Of a DNA stretch of 64,000 bases, positions 23,233 to 34,797 are shown piece after piece. The DNA is from Basidiobolus meristosporus CBS 931.73. Lineage: Eukaryota > Basidiobolomycota > Basidiobolomycetes > Basidiobolales > Basidiobolaceae. The position numbers and the translations under genes are program-made. Each line of letters opens with the position of its first letter. Position 1 is the first letter of the stretch. The notes under the pieces were generated by a model, which made no database searches, was not told where the DNA came from, and saw nothing but the letters and a program-made list of their open reading frames with translations. The stretch is taken from NCBI GenBank assembly GCA_002104905.1, contig MCFE01000028.1, forward strand, positions 124,001 through 188,000. Direction: 5' to 3'.

Positions 23233-24465
23233 TCATCTTCTCCTGGGTTTTTTTCTCACAGGGTTTACTACTGAGGCATTTGGTAGTGACTCACTTTGCA
23301 CACCTATACTACTTGCTGGCTGATTATCATCTTGGCTACATGTATATTTGTAGTCAGTATTTTGCCTCCTAGTTGATGAGTGCAATGCTGCAGCTTGGCC
23401 ACGCTCAGTTGCTCCAACTGAACCAACTGAACCGGCCTGGAGTGCCACATGCAGACGCGTTCTTTTACTTGCCAAGGGCTCTGGTGGTTGAGGCACTTCA
23501 TGTTGGTCATCATTATTCAGTTCACTAGAAGTAACTTGCTGATGGTCAGGCAAAATGGCATGCGCAGGCAGGACTTGACGCATTGAGATGGCCCTTGGCT
23601 GAGTTCAATGTGAAGCTGCATGTTGATGCAACTTGGTCCGCTCCAATGGACTTAAGTCTAAATGAGCAGTTTGGCAAGTTCTCGTAGTTTTGCTCTGAAG
23701 CACGCACGTTGACTCAATGTGGGGTGTTCTGGTAAAGGGTGTTGGCGTAGTCTGGACTGACATGTGCCAGCACGCTGTGGTTGCAAGAGATGGTAAGGAA
23801 TCCAGCAAGGCATGCTGGCGCAATGTGGACAATGTTGCTTGCGGTCTGTATTCTTCCTCCTGAAGCTCACCATCTGATTCCTCATGGTATTCACTTACCC
23901 TCTGTCCAATACTTTGGGGCTGTTGCCTGGATGAGTCCTGTGTATATTGCTCTTGGAAGCCACTTAGCTTTACTAATATATCATGTAGTACATTAGTCAT
24001 TTGAGGCAAAAACTCATTCAAAATCTCTTTGGTTCCCAAAGTTGAGGCACAAACAGATGCATCCAGCCCATACTGTGCATACTGCACGCAAAATTGTTCC
24101 TGCGTGGCTTCTTCATCAAATCCCCTCACTCTCAGCTCATTCTTGATTTCAATACTTGTCTTTTTATGTATCTTCTTACATACATTGGCTGGCATCTTGA
24201 TGTAGAACTCATGCCACAGTTTTCTACTCAAATTCTTCCATCTTTGTTGACTCTCTGAGGTATCTAGTTCTGCTAGATTAATCAGTAGTGCCCAAATATC
24301 TGTATGAAGGCTCATCATAGACACTTGGGCCATACTAAAATCATCTAGCAAGAACTCAAACGGATCCAACATCAACTTTTCCGGTCCGGACCGCGTTTGT
24401 GAGCTGGGGGATGGGTTTTGTCTGGGTTGTACTAAAGATGAGTTGAGGCTTGGTATGGGGACCAT
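23233..24465 (-). pseudogene. unrecognised ORF, one in-frame stop, inside element C4
   Basis: This minus-strand frame runs from ATG at 24465 for 286 codons, meets a TGA at 23605, and continues in the same frame for another 123 or so codons to a basic end (NPVRKKPRRR) at 23233. The N-terminus is low complexity (SSQTRSG). A helical domain (about 30-180) has LWHEFYIKMPANVCKKIHKK and FLPQMTNVLHDILVKL. Then come an acidic patch (EESDGELQEEEY) and a Ser/Thr/Gln-rich tail. I recognise no family. Its place next to a CCCC terminus, transcribed toward it, suggests the ORF1 of a related transposon. Unlike its surroundings it keeps many CpGs. Confidence 0.55.
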
Positions 24466-24824
24466 AGCAATGGATTTGGATACTTATACAGCAGTATATT
24501 GCCATCAACCTGGTCTTATAAGAATTATATATGAAAACTAATGTGATTGCTGAATTTACCATATATTATGCATGATGCGTCTTGGATTGAGTTGACACAG
24601 ATCAGATCACATCAATTGCAGATTTCCTATTTGATTATAGACCTATGAGTAATGCATCAATAAAAGTACCAAGGCATTGTTTGCGGATGATTTTTGCAAC
24701 ATAATGATGGAATACATGGCAATTGAACGAGATTTAATCATAATGCATTAAAAATCAGATAAATAACGCAGATTGCACCAAATCAATTCAAACCACCTCC
24801 ATACAATCATCCACCAATTTTAAT
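24466..24824. other. AT-rich spacer upstream of two divergent ORFs
   Basis: 359 bp between the ATGs of the minus ORF (24465) and a plus ORF (24825), the same head-to-head layout as ORF1/Tnp2 in the related elements but longer. No repeat or motif recognised beyond AT-richness. Confidence 0.4.
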
Positions 24825-25232
24825 ATGACTTACTCATCTGAATGGTCTTTTCTCATCAATCCCATCACTACCACTGGATTTCCTTTTGACACACTAGAGG
24901 AGATCTATTCCAAGTACTGTGAACCACCTACCCCAATCTACTCAAGGAGATCCCTTGTTAAGCTTCTCTGCTATTACAAGAACTATTGCCCTACAAGGTT
25001 TCATCCCCCCATCCATGGCAACAAAAGTCCTAGAAGCTTTCACTCCCAGCTGACAGCAATGGAGAACTACCTTGCAGAGTGTATGAATGACTTAGAGCAA
25101 GCTTGGAATACTAGGTTCAGAAGCTCCACTAGACTTCCATATCCCAGAGTGTTCAGCAACAGGTTCTATATCAGGAGTGTTTTGGATACCTTCTCAGTGA
25201 GGATACCTTTTATCAATATACCAACTTGTTGA
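24825..25232 (+). CDS. short unrecognised ORF truncated by repeat R2
   Basis: 135 codons from ATG at 24825 (MTYSSEWSFLINPITTTG...). The protein has an aromatic/Pro-rich start, a lysine-poor middle, and a helix near AMENYLAECMNDLEQAWNTR. The last ten codons lie in repeat R2, so the natural C-terminus is lost. It does not resemble the Tnp2 N-terminus although it occupies that position opposite the minus ORF. No function proposed. Confidence 0.35.
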   Translation: MTYSSEWSFLINPITTTGFPFDTLEEIYSKYCEPPTPIYSRRSLVKLLCYYKNYCPTRFHPPIHGNKSPRSFHSQLTAMENYLAECMNDLEQAWNTRFRSSTRLPYPRVFSNRFYIRSVLDTFSVRIPFINIPTC

Positions 25233-25764
25233 TTAGTGTGATCACTGCTACCTGCTGCTACCTGAACTTCCAACCCCAGACCACAAGACACTCCCAGGAA
25301 ACCATGCTGACAGCCAACTGACCTTGGAGGCACTACTTGTGAGGAACACTCAGTGTAGGTATCTTCTATTTTATTTGATTCTTCCCCAAGTTTGTTCTTG
25401 TACAGGCAAAGATACTTTTCTGTCTTTGTAACTATTGACCACAGCTGCATTCTTATCAAGTCCCTGCTGGTGGAATTTACAGTTGTTTTGACTTTGGAAG
25501 CTTTAGTACATTGTTATCTCAAAGGATGATGAACCCATCATATACTTTTGTCAAGATGCCAACTAAGTTGGGGATTGTAGCTCAATAGTTTTCCCTTGAC
25601 AAGCTTGTGGCTTTATTCCCATCATGTTAAATCAGAGACAGAACCCAAGTATTCCTAGCAAGCTTTTGCCAGAGATTATTGCACCCAGTGAGCACCCCAC
25701 ACACAAAACACTTGAGAAATGCTGGATGTATATCTCCCTTGGACCTATACACTACCACACCATA
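25206..25764. repeat. repeat R2, copy 2
   Basis: About 97% similar by eye to 18404-18954. The 0.5-kb upstream part with the TATA box in copy 1 is absent here. It ends at ACACTACCACACCAT, after which copia-2 sequence begins in the middle of the protease region. Confidence 0.85.
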
Positions 25765-25769
25765 AGAAA

Positions 25770-28700
25770 GGTTTATCTGTGAGACAACTCTGCACTGGAA
25801 GCTACTGCCAGTGGGTCTATATAGCTAAATAAGAGTGATATCTCAGGGGCCACAACAGCAAAATTGACTGACATACTCTATGTACATGGAAAATCTAAGA
25901 ATCTACTCTCAGCCAGTAAAGCAACTGCTCAGGAACTGAAATTTTTTTTACTAAGCTGAGCTGCGCAATATTGATTGAAAATGGACAAAAATCAGTTTAG
26001 GGAATCAGAGAACACAATATATACAAGTTACAATGCAAGTGCATTTTACCTGAGTATGTCACCATTGCTGAAACTGATGAGTCTAGCTGCGAGGCATGGC
26101 ATAGGAGACCAGGACACAATGGGGAACAGAAAATGAGTCAATTGGTGAAAAATCAGCCTGTTTTAGGCCCAAATTACTCAATTCCAATCAAATTGAGTGT
26201 CTGTAAGGGATGCTCATATGGCAAACAAGCTAGGCAATATTTCAGGAGCTCAGGAGGCATCAACACCACCAAAGTAGTGGCTACTGTACACTCAGATATA
26301 TGTGGGCCCATGAGAACACTGTACTTTGAGCCAAGAGATACTTGATGACATTTATTGATGACAAGGCCAGATATACATGGGTATACTTCCTCAAAGCAAG
26401 GCCTGAGGCTTTAGAGATGTTTGCACACATCAAGAAAATGGCAGAAGCACAAACCAGGTGGAAGTTGATGGTACTTCAAAGTGACAATGTATGGGAGTAC
26501 TGCTCAAAAGAATTTGCAAAATACTGCTCATCTACTGGTATACTCCAACAGACCACTGTTCCACTTACTCCGCAGCAAAATGGATTAGCAGAATGTGCAA
26601 ATAGAATAATAGTAAAGATGAGAAGAGCAACGCTATATGATAAGGGAATGGACCACAAGTCTTGGGCTAAATCTGTTGCTACTGCAGTATTTATCAAGAA
26701 TAGATGCCCAACAAAAGCACTACATGATTCTACACCCTTTGAAGCATATATAGGCAAAACACCAGACCTCCAGAGTCTCAGAATCTTTGCCAGTGGTGTC
26801 TTTTATCACATCTCTGGCAAAAAACACTCAAAGCTGTAACCAAACAGTAGAAAAGGGGTTGTTCTTGGGTATTGTGATGATACTAAAGGGTATAAAGTGT
26901 ATGATGGCAAAACTCAGAAGCTGATCAAGAGCAGGGACATTGTAATTAAGGAGAATTCAGATCAGAAAGCCAAGGAAATCATTGGCCAGCTACCTGGTGA
27001 AACAATCAACAATAATGAAGAAGATAGGTACCTAATTCAGTCTGATAGAGAAGATAATTCTACCAGTTACAGATCAGAGCAGATTATCCCAGTTAGGAAA
27101 TCTACCAGAATATGAGATGTCCCTGGATCCTGGTGGCAGATATCTAATGATCATGAAGAAGCTTATCTTGCCTTATGTGCCAAGCCTCAGAATCTGGAAC
27201 AGGCAATGCAAAGTCCAGATGCTACTATGTGGCAGCAAGCCATGCACAAGGAGTACCAACCACTAATCAATTCAAAAATGTGGGAATTGGTAGATTTACC
27301 AAATGGGAGAAAGCCAATAGGAGGTAGATGGGTCTACAAGATCAAGATAGCCCCAAATGGTGCTGTTGATAAGTACAAGGCTGGATTTGTGGCTCAAGGC
27401 TATTCCCAGATCTAGGGACAAGACTTTAAGGAAACATTTGCTCCAGTTGCAGAGTTTAGCTCCATTAGGACAGTTCTAGCCCTGGCTGCTGTACAAGTCT
27501 AGATCTACACCAAATGGACACAAAACAGCCTTTCTAAATGGGGATTTGAAAGAAACTATATACCTGGAGTAACAGGAAAGTTCTACCAGCCCAAAAGGCC
27601 CCCACAAGGTGTGCAGACTTGGGAAACTGTTGTATTGGTTTAAGCAGGCACCTAGAGTATGGCATAACAAGATTGATACATATCTAGAGGAAATTGGGTT
27701 CATTTTTAGCACTGCAGATCACAGTATATATGTCAAACAGCTCAAAAAGGGTGTAATTATCCTAGTTCTTTATGTGGACAACCTAATGATAGCTACAAGT
27801 GACCAGGAGGCACTTAAACAGACAAAATCAGATCTCTTCAGAGAGTTTGAGATGAAAGATTTTGGAAAACTGGGCTATTTTCTTGGAATTGAAGTGATAT
27901 TTGACATACCTACAAAGAAAGTTGTGCTGCATCAGTCTAAGTACATCAGGGACATTCTTAGATGCTTCAAAATGGAAAATTGCAAACCTACAGCTACCCC
28001 TATGGACAATAATCTAATATTGTGCAAATCTCAGCCAGTTTTAGGTGATAACAGCTTAAATATGGACCAAAACTTTCCCTATCAACCAATGGTTGGTAGC
28101 CTGATGTAGTTGATGGTGCCTACATGTCCAGATGTTGCAGTGGCAGTTGGAATAGTCAGTCAACTCATATAGAATTATGTATCAGATCAAATTATAGCAG
28201 CTAAGCAGATTTCAAATACCTACAAGGTACCATAAATATGGTACTGGAATACTCTGGAGCAGCAAATAGGCCAAAGTTTGATGGTTACAGTGACTCAGAA
28301 TGGGGTATGGATCTGACAGACAGACACTCTGCCACTGGGTATGTATTCCTTATACTGGTGCAGCTATTACTTGGTATTGCAAGACACTGTTGAAATATTA
28401 GAGAGATGTATTGGAAGTGAATTGGAGAATTAGAAGATTTACATGATATTCACTTGATGTTTTATTGAGTTGCAACACAGTATTTATACTTATTGGAGAA
28501 CTACGTAAATGTGACTATTTGGTCATTATTAGGGGAGTCTCAGGAGTACATGTGCCAAGTTTCAGCTCATATGGACAAGTTTCAGATTTTCCTAAAATTC
28601 TGTACTTCTCTAATTCCTAATAATTAGTAAATATCTTACAAACTAATTTCCATGTTGATAATCTGAAATATATCATTTCACTAAGTGCTAGTTCATAATA

Positions 28701-29109
28701 TATTAATAATTAGGTGGACTCCTAATTATTTCAACAGACACAACCAACTGTGGCCCTTTCTACAACTGAAGCTGAGTATATGGCTGCTTGTCAAGCAGCT
28801 AAGGAGGCTATAGGGCTACAAAAACTATTCAAAGACTTGGGTTTTAATTCAGATGAAGCAACATATATTTACAAGGATAATCAAAGTTGTATTTCATTTG
28901 CTAGGAATTCCACAAATCATGCCAGAACTAAGCACATAGATATATAGCCCCACTTTGTGTGGGAAGCTGTAGAAGATAACTTAGTAGGGTTAGTTTCCTG
29001 CCCAAATGATAGAATGGTGGTAGATATATTGGCAAAGCCACTAGCTAGGCAGCAATTTGAGAATCTCAGAGAGGAATTAGGATTAAGAGATGATTTAGCT
29101 GAGGGGGAG
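25770..29109 (+). pseudogene. copia-2 pol remnant
   Basis: A second Ty1/copia family, distinct from copia-1 in sequence. It starts within the protease/pre-integrase region (KNLLSASKATAQEL), then integrase with HSDICGPM, LQSDNVWEYCSKEF and NGLAECANRI. RT follows (GGRWVYKIKIAPNGAVDKYKA), with the active-site box YVDN at about 27772-27783 instead of YVDD. RNase H (QPTVALSTTEAEYMAACQAAKEA) ends pol, with a GAGGGGGAG polypurine tract at 29101. It has many stops and frameshifts, and a solo LTR at 28388-28736 splits it. Confidence 0.9.
28388..28736. repeat. solo LTR (349 bp) inside copia-2
   Basis: TGTTGAAAT...ATTTCAACA with 9-bp perfectly inverted ends, flanked by GACAC on both sides (28383-28387, 28737-28741). 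The RNase H coding sequence continues across it once one GACAC is removed. The first bases resemble the copia-2 LTR at 29110, but the body differs, so it is a related but separate LTR family. Confidence 0.92.
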
Positions 29110-29480
29110 TGATGAAATATTAGATATTTGGTATCATTCAGCAGCTAAAAGTTTACTTAACAGCTCTAAACAAGTCTAGATCACAGTATGACTAACTTAC
29201 AGCCCTAACATTGCCACTATCTTCAGATCTACAATCCTATGATAATTCCCCTATACTTAAGATCATATTAACACTTTTACCAAACATTATGTACCAACCC
29301 TGAAGCTTTTACAGAATGCACCTAAATGTCAACAAACCCTCCTTACTTAGTGTCACAGCTGTATTACTTCTACTAAGGTATAAATACTGAGCTTCTTTAT
29401 GAAAAAACAACAGTTCAACAATTATCACAATTTCTTGATAAGTTCCTTATATCCAAATCACTTCTTAAATTGTAACAGTT
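29110..29480 (+). repeat. copia-2 3' LTR (right end uncertain)
   Basis: It starts TGATGAAATATTAG directly after the polypurine tract. AAGGTATAAATACTG near 29380 is a likely TATA box. No matching inverted end is seen before Tnp2-transposon ORF1 sequence begins near 29481, so the right edge may be truncated. Confidence 0.7.
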
Positions 29481-30419
29481 CTTCTACCTTTGATAGTTTC
29501 TGCTACTCTTAACATATTTTCTTGGCATGGCAATGCTGGCCCAAAACTTGTTTGCCTGTTTGAGTTCAGGATAATGATCATGGAACAAGTCAAGTGCATT
29601 CTGCTTGGCCTTGAGTTCCTGATGGGCCCATGATATGCTGGCCCTAAGGTGATGGTGTGCTAGACTTCTGACAGCCTCTTGAATATTAGCCCACTCTTCA
29701 TTATTGGACTCAAAAGCTTCAAAAATCTTCAATGTCTTTGGATTTTTAGGATTTGGTATACACACCACATTGTCTCCCTCTCATGCTGTGATAGGTTTTT
29801 CTGTGGGCTTTATCTCTGGGCACTATTGCTGTGCTTCAAAGACTGTATGGTGTTCCTTGGCTGTTACATCACAAAATGGCTCAATTCCTAGCTGTGACAT
29901 TGAGCTACTTGAGTTCCTTCTTGGAAGCAAAGATACTGCTTTCTCTACCTGGGATATTGATTGCTCTACATGTATTGTCCACTTATCCTGTTTCTGGAAT
30001 ATTTCCTGATTTCTCTGGGCCATTACATTTATCCTATCAGCCACTGCACCCAACTGTTTCATTAATGCTTTGGTATGAGCTGACCACATACTTGCTAATT
30101 TGGGTGGTGGTGGTGATTTTATCATGGCCACTTGCTGATCTTCAACTGAGGGTACTGTGTTTGCTGCATTCTCATCTGCCTGAGCATAATGGTCAGCTTG
30201 TGGTGCTACAGAGGTTCTCAATTGCCTACTTGACTGAGAGCCTGAGGAGTCCGCATTATTACCTTCAATGGGCACACTGGCCACAGGGCCTTTTTTGGGT
30301 GTAGCACCACTTGTTGCACTGAATGTCAAAGCAAGCTGTTGTCCAACCATTCTTCTGTTGCTGTCAGTGGTGGGGTTTGGTTGAGATCCAGACAACTTTG
30401 CTTTATTTTTTGGCGGCAT
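29481..30419 (-). pseudogene. Tnp2-transposon ORF1, copy C5
   Basis: The cleanest ORF1 copy. From ATG at 30419 it is open for 198 codons (PPKNKAKLSGSQPNPT..., Ser/Gly-rich N-terminus, coiled coil AQRNQEIFQKQDKW...SQVEKAVSLL) to a TAG where copy C3 has CAG. It then continues in frame through another stop and on to about 94 further codons (NNEEWANIQEAVRSLAHHHL, LFHDHYPELKQANKFWAS). It is cut near 29481 against the copia-2 LTR, so the low-complexity tail and left terminus are missing. Function unknown; an end-binding accessory role is inferred from the two-gene layout. Confidence 0.65.
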
Positions 30420-30641
30420 ATATATGGAAGTGAGTCAAATCAAAGGGGAAACAGTGTTACATATACATGTGTATGTGATGCCACAGCTTTATTTATAATG
30501 CTTACTATGGCAGGTCATCATTGAATCTTACATTCATGTAGGTGCAATGTCTCAAATACAAGACTGTCTTAAGTTCACATGATTATTGGCCAAAAAGTGA
30601 TATAGTGGCATTATGTTGTTGAAGGTCAAACTGTTTGCCCC
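30420..30641. promoter_or_regulatory. divergent spacer of element C5
   Basis: 222 bp between ORF1 (-) and Tnp2 (+) start codons. It is conserved with the spacers at 14636 and 16562, including TTATTTATAATGC and the ACATGTGTATGT block. Inferred bidirectional promoter. Confidence 0.55.
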
Positions 30642-33590
30642 ATGGACAAGACTACTTTGACTCAATGCTGTAAGAGAAGAGAAAAAAGACCATGTGGCTA
30701 TTGTGGCAAGCCTCTTAGCCATGAAGCACACAGACAGCATAGGATGTATTACAAGGATCACAGCCAGTGCTTTGCCACTCAAGTCATATTTGACCATTCA
30801 TTGGTCACTACTGTACCAACATTATCTTGCAGGCCAGTTGATACTTCTATTTTGGCACCTGGCCATCTTTGTCACCTTGTGCAAACTGAGTCAGGTGAGT
30901 TTGTGACACCTTTAGGCTCACCTCAGCCTTCTGAATATGGTGTGCAGAGTGAGAGCTCTGACAAAGAAGGTTCACTGATGGATTTTGAGCCTATCTCCCC
31001 TAACAACAGTACCACATATAAGCCCAGTCAAATCCCTATATACAATGAGACAACACCTGTTGAAATAAATGCCAAGGATACTTTATGGAGCCAAGTGAGC
31101 CCAGTAATCCATCTACTGGTGACTGATGTAATGTTGTGGCTAGAGAAGTGGCGCATTTCTACTAATATCAGTAATGGGGGCTCTGAGGATTTATTACTAC
31201 TTCTTGCCAAAGTCATAATGGGATGCAACTTACCATTTATGTGTTACAAGTGGACAACCATCATGTGGCTGGCAACATATGATGGCAAGATATTATCCAG
31301 AAACTGTCCTGATTCCTGCATGTGTTAACAGTTGCATGGCATTCACATCCAAAAATGCTAACATTGCAACATGTCCAAATTGTCACAAATCCTCCACCAT
31401 TGAGGGAAAACATTGTTCACACTCCAGATATATTCTAGTCATACCCCATCTGAGGAAGCTGATGCAGTTCAACAAATATTGCAAAGCTATAGAGTACTGC
31501 ACTCAGTATCAATCAAGCGCAAACATATCCTGTATATTTGATGGCAAACATTACAAACAGCTAAGAAGCAAGGGCTAATTTGAAGGTATGTATAACCATG
31601 CCTTTGCATTAGCACTTGATGGATTCTCATTAAACAAGTACTCTACCAGCAAATCCTGCTGGCCACTGATTCTCATCAACCTGAATCTCCCACCCATCTT
31701 ACAGTATCTGAGCAATAATTGTATGGTTGTCTCACTGGTATTTGGGCCTAAATCACTGTCCAACCTAGATAGATACCTGTATCCATTGCTGGATGAATTT
31801 TGTTTGCTTTCCAGCAGGCTAACAGTAAATGGCTGTCATGTAAAAGCGCAAATTATCATATGCATTGGAGATACCCCAGCCATCATCAAGATAGCAGGTT
31901 TTTCCAGGCACAATGGATGGTATTGCTGTCAAATGTTTGAGATCCAGGGGATTTACACCATAACTAACACACATTATTATTACCCAAACACCAGCACCAA
32001 GAGCTTCATCTTTCCACAGAGAGAACATACAGAAGTCAGCATCCAATTGCAGCAAAGCAGGCAAGCTATAAGCCATCGGCCAGAATATGGAATCAATTGG
32101 AAACTGTAGATATTTAAGATAGTGGGTACCTGTTGGAGCAAAAACTTTCCACTGGGAGCAATGCATTTGCTTTTCAACAATTTCCCTATACTGATGACTA
32201 AGTTGTACATTTGGCATTCCAAGCTAAATGAGCCCTTTGAGATACCAGAGAAATTTGATAGAATTGGCAAGATATTACATAGTTTCCACTACCCTAAGTA
32301 CTTCTCACAGGCTCCAATTAATATTAATATGCATATGCAACAATACCAATGCAAAGACTGGATGAACTGGATATGTATTTACTCAAGTGGTGCTCTGTAG
32401 CCATTCTTACCAAGAGTACATTGGAAGCATTGGGAGTCATATGCGGACATTGTACAAATATTTATCCGGAAGTGGATCACCAATGCCAACTTGATGCATC
32501 TACAGCTGTTGTGTGAGGACTTTGTGACAAGATTTGAGCGGCTGTGCTACAAACATAAAGCTGAACGCATAGATCTCTGCCACTACAGTATCTATTCTCT
32601 ACTCCATCTTGCATGGTGTGTGAAGAATATTTGGCCTTGCTTCACCTTTTGGGAGTTTCCTATGGAGCAGATGTGTGGGGAGATAGGAAGACAAGTCAAG
32701 TTGCAGGTACTACCATATCCCAATCTCTTCAAGAATATTATCTTAAAGTCTGTCATGGATGTGATGAGTTGGCACATGGAGGACAGCAGAAAGAGTTGGA
32801 AAATACCAAGGACAAATTTGCACATGGAAACACCTATGCATATGGCATTAAGAAGCTAAGCAGCTGCAATGCATGGGTAATCAGTTAAGTAATGCAAAGT
32901 TGGGTTGGGTGCAACAAGCACCTGATTTCCATCAGGAAAACTCTACCAAGGTATGCCATATCTAATGGTCACAAGCCAACTTCCACACCATTTAATTTGG
33001 AATTCACACAATCAAAAGCCAGAGCGCACCTATAGGGGGGACTAGAATCCAGAAGGGAGAAGGAATATGTTGGCTAAATACCAAGAAGTTTTTTGCAGAT
33101 ATTCAGGAGGTATTCATGGCAGAAGTGGCAACAACCAAGCATATGTTTGCAAGATGTATATATTACCAGCAGTACAAGGTATATGGTAACTTTGCAAGTA
33201 TCACACTAAAAAGCTGTAAAGTTGAGGTGATAGAAGTATGTCAATGTGGTAGGTGTGCGTGTTTGTAGAGGTTAATAAGCAGGAGGTCATAGTTTTTTTG
33301 ATCTGAACTATATGTGGAATACCTAAGGTAGTAGTGGGTAGGCAAATAAAGAGGGGTGATTTTACAGTAGAATATATGAATTGCGCAAGGGAAGGTAGAA
33401 AAGGAAATACCATTTGGAAATAGGTATGGTAGCATTATACAGAACCAGCAGTAGGCTGTCATACTGCCAATATAATGCCATCAGAGTCTTGCTGTGAGGC
33501 TGTCAAAATACCATCAAGTTTCTTGCCATATAAAGCAATTGGATGTCCTGGCTGACTGGATCCACTTAAAGTAGGTATAGAGCACTAAAA
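30642..33590 (+). pseudogene. Tnp2 transposase, most complete copy (C5)
   Basis: The N-terminal Cys/His cluster (CCKRREKRPCGYCGKPL...HRQHRMYYKDH) is intact and the first 228 codons are open. After a frameshift near 31280 come a CPNCH region, the DDE-type core (LALDGFSLNKYSTSKSCW near 31610; ICIGDTPAIIKIAG near 31860; HNGWYCCQMFEIQGI), and the post-core region with FERLCYKHKAERID and FTFWEFPMEQMCGEIGRQ near 32540-32690. The C-terminal YYQQYKVYGNFASITLKS follows near 33165-33215. The layout matches Tnp2 proteins of CACTA/EnSpm elements. At least five stops or shifts kill it. A solo LTR interrupts its tail at 33591. Confidence 0.85.
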
Positions 33591-33939
33591 TGTTGTAAAA
33601 ATTTGTAATTCCACCTAGATATTCACCTAACTTAGTCACTTAGATCATCACCTTCAAATCCTAGAGAATACTGACCAAATTCCTTGTTGGGATTTACTTA
33701 GAATATTTTCACCAAAATACCAGGTACCCAGAACATGAAAATTCTCAAAGTTGTCCAAACAGCCCCAAACTTTGCACACATGTTCTTGGGACCTTCCTTA
33801 ACCTATTCTACGTGTTTGTAATGCCAAGACCAGGTAAAAGTATAAATACTACTTTTACATTCAATAAATCATTAAGTGAAAACCACATAATCTACTTGTT
33901 CTCCCAATCACTTCCAATATCTCCAAGACTCTTACAACA
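33591..33939 (+). repeat. copia-1 solo LTR (349 bp)
   Basis: TGTTGTAA...TTACAACA, flanked by TAAAA on both sides (33586-33590, 33940-33944), inserted in the tail of element C5. It contains TATAAATA inside a perfect 9-bp inverted repeat (33834-33858) and AATAAA just after. It is very similar to the solo LTR at 40553-40901. Confidence 0.94.
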
Positions 33940-34172
33940 TAAAAGACCTCAACAATACCATGCAAATATTGTCACAGCACCAACAAAATATTGTCAAGTT
34001 TTATCCCTTTATTTGGTTGTAAAATTAGCAAAACACTGTCATGATCCCATCATAAGATTGTTAGGAAGGTCACTAATTCCAAGCTGCTGGTATTATGACA
34101 GTCTCTCAATGGGATCCTGACAGCTGATCTGGATCAGATCCACCTGCAGGACCAAATTATTTTTCATAGGGG
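33940..34172 (+). repeat. right terminal region of element C5 (repeat R3)
   Basis: Same tail as 20341-20596. It ends AAATTATTTTTCATAGGGG at 34172, the inverse of the CCCTATGAAAAAT left terminus. The next base starts copia-1 gag-pol sequence (AAATAGCCAAGAACC), so C5 had inserted into a copia copy. Confidence 0.78.
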
Positions 34173-34797
34173 AAATAGCCAAGAACCTACTATCTGTAAG
34201 TAAGGCCACAGCAGAAGGACTCAGCTTCAGCTTTAACAATTCTGAATGCAGGATCACTAATCAAAATGGTGACCATATTGCTTTGGGTATCAGAGATCAG
34301 AACCTATTCAAGTTGACTTATATTCCATCATATTTGGAAGCCAATATAAGTAACTTAAATGAAGAAACACCAATGCTTTGGCACATGAGATTTGGGCACA
34401 TCAATTTTGATTTTTTGCGCAAAATGATCAAAGATCAGCTAATTTCTGGAGTAAAAATTGATCCCCCAGCTAAATTGGAGCACTGTGAAGCCTGCATATA
34501 TGGGAAACAAGCAAGTCAACTGTTCAAGAGCTCTGGGTTGATCCAAGCTAAGAAAAAGTCTAATCTAATTCACTCAGATCTGTGTAGACCAATGCTAAAT
34601 TTATCCTTAGGCAGGATGAAGTATTTAATCACTTTTATTGATGATTATACAAGATACACATGGGTCTACTTCATGGAGAGAAAGAAAGAAGCTCTGTCTA
34701 AGTTCAGGGAGTTTAAAGCCATAGTGGGGAGTGAAACTGGTGACAAAATCCAGAAATATGCCTTAACAAAGGTGGAAAATATACCTTGCTGGCCTTA
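34173..34797 (+). pseudogene. copia-1 fragment (pre-integrase to integrase)
   Basis: It aligns with 36790-37410 of the full-length copy: LTYIPSYLEANISNLN, HMRFGHINFDFLRKM, CEACIYGKQASQ, TFIDDYTRYTWVYFM. About 170 codons are open, but the fragment lacks both ends and is joined at 34797 to an ORF1 fragment, so it is not a gene. Confidence 0.9.

Noticed and set aside
23658-23996. Alternative-frame ORFs within the unknown 23233-24465 gene
   Set aside because: They overlap the longer minus-strand frame, are short, and show repetitive composition expected of shadows.
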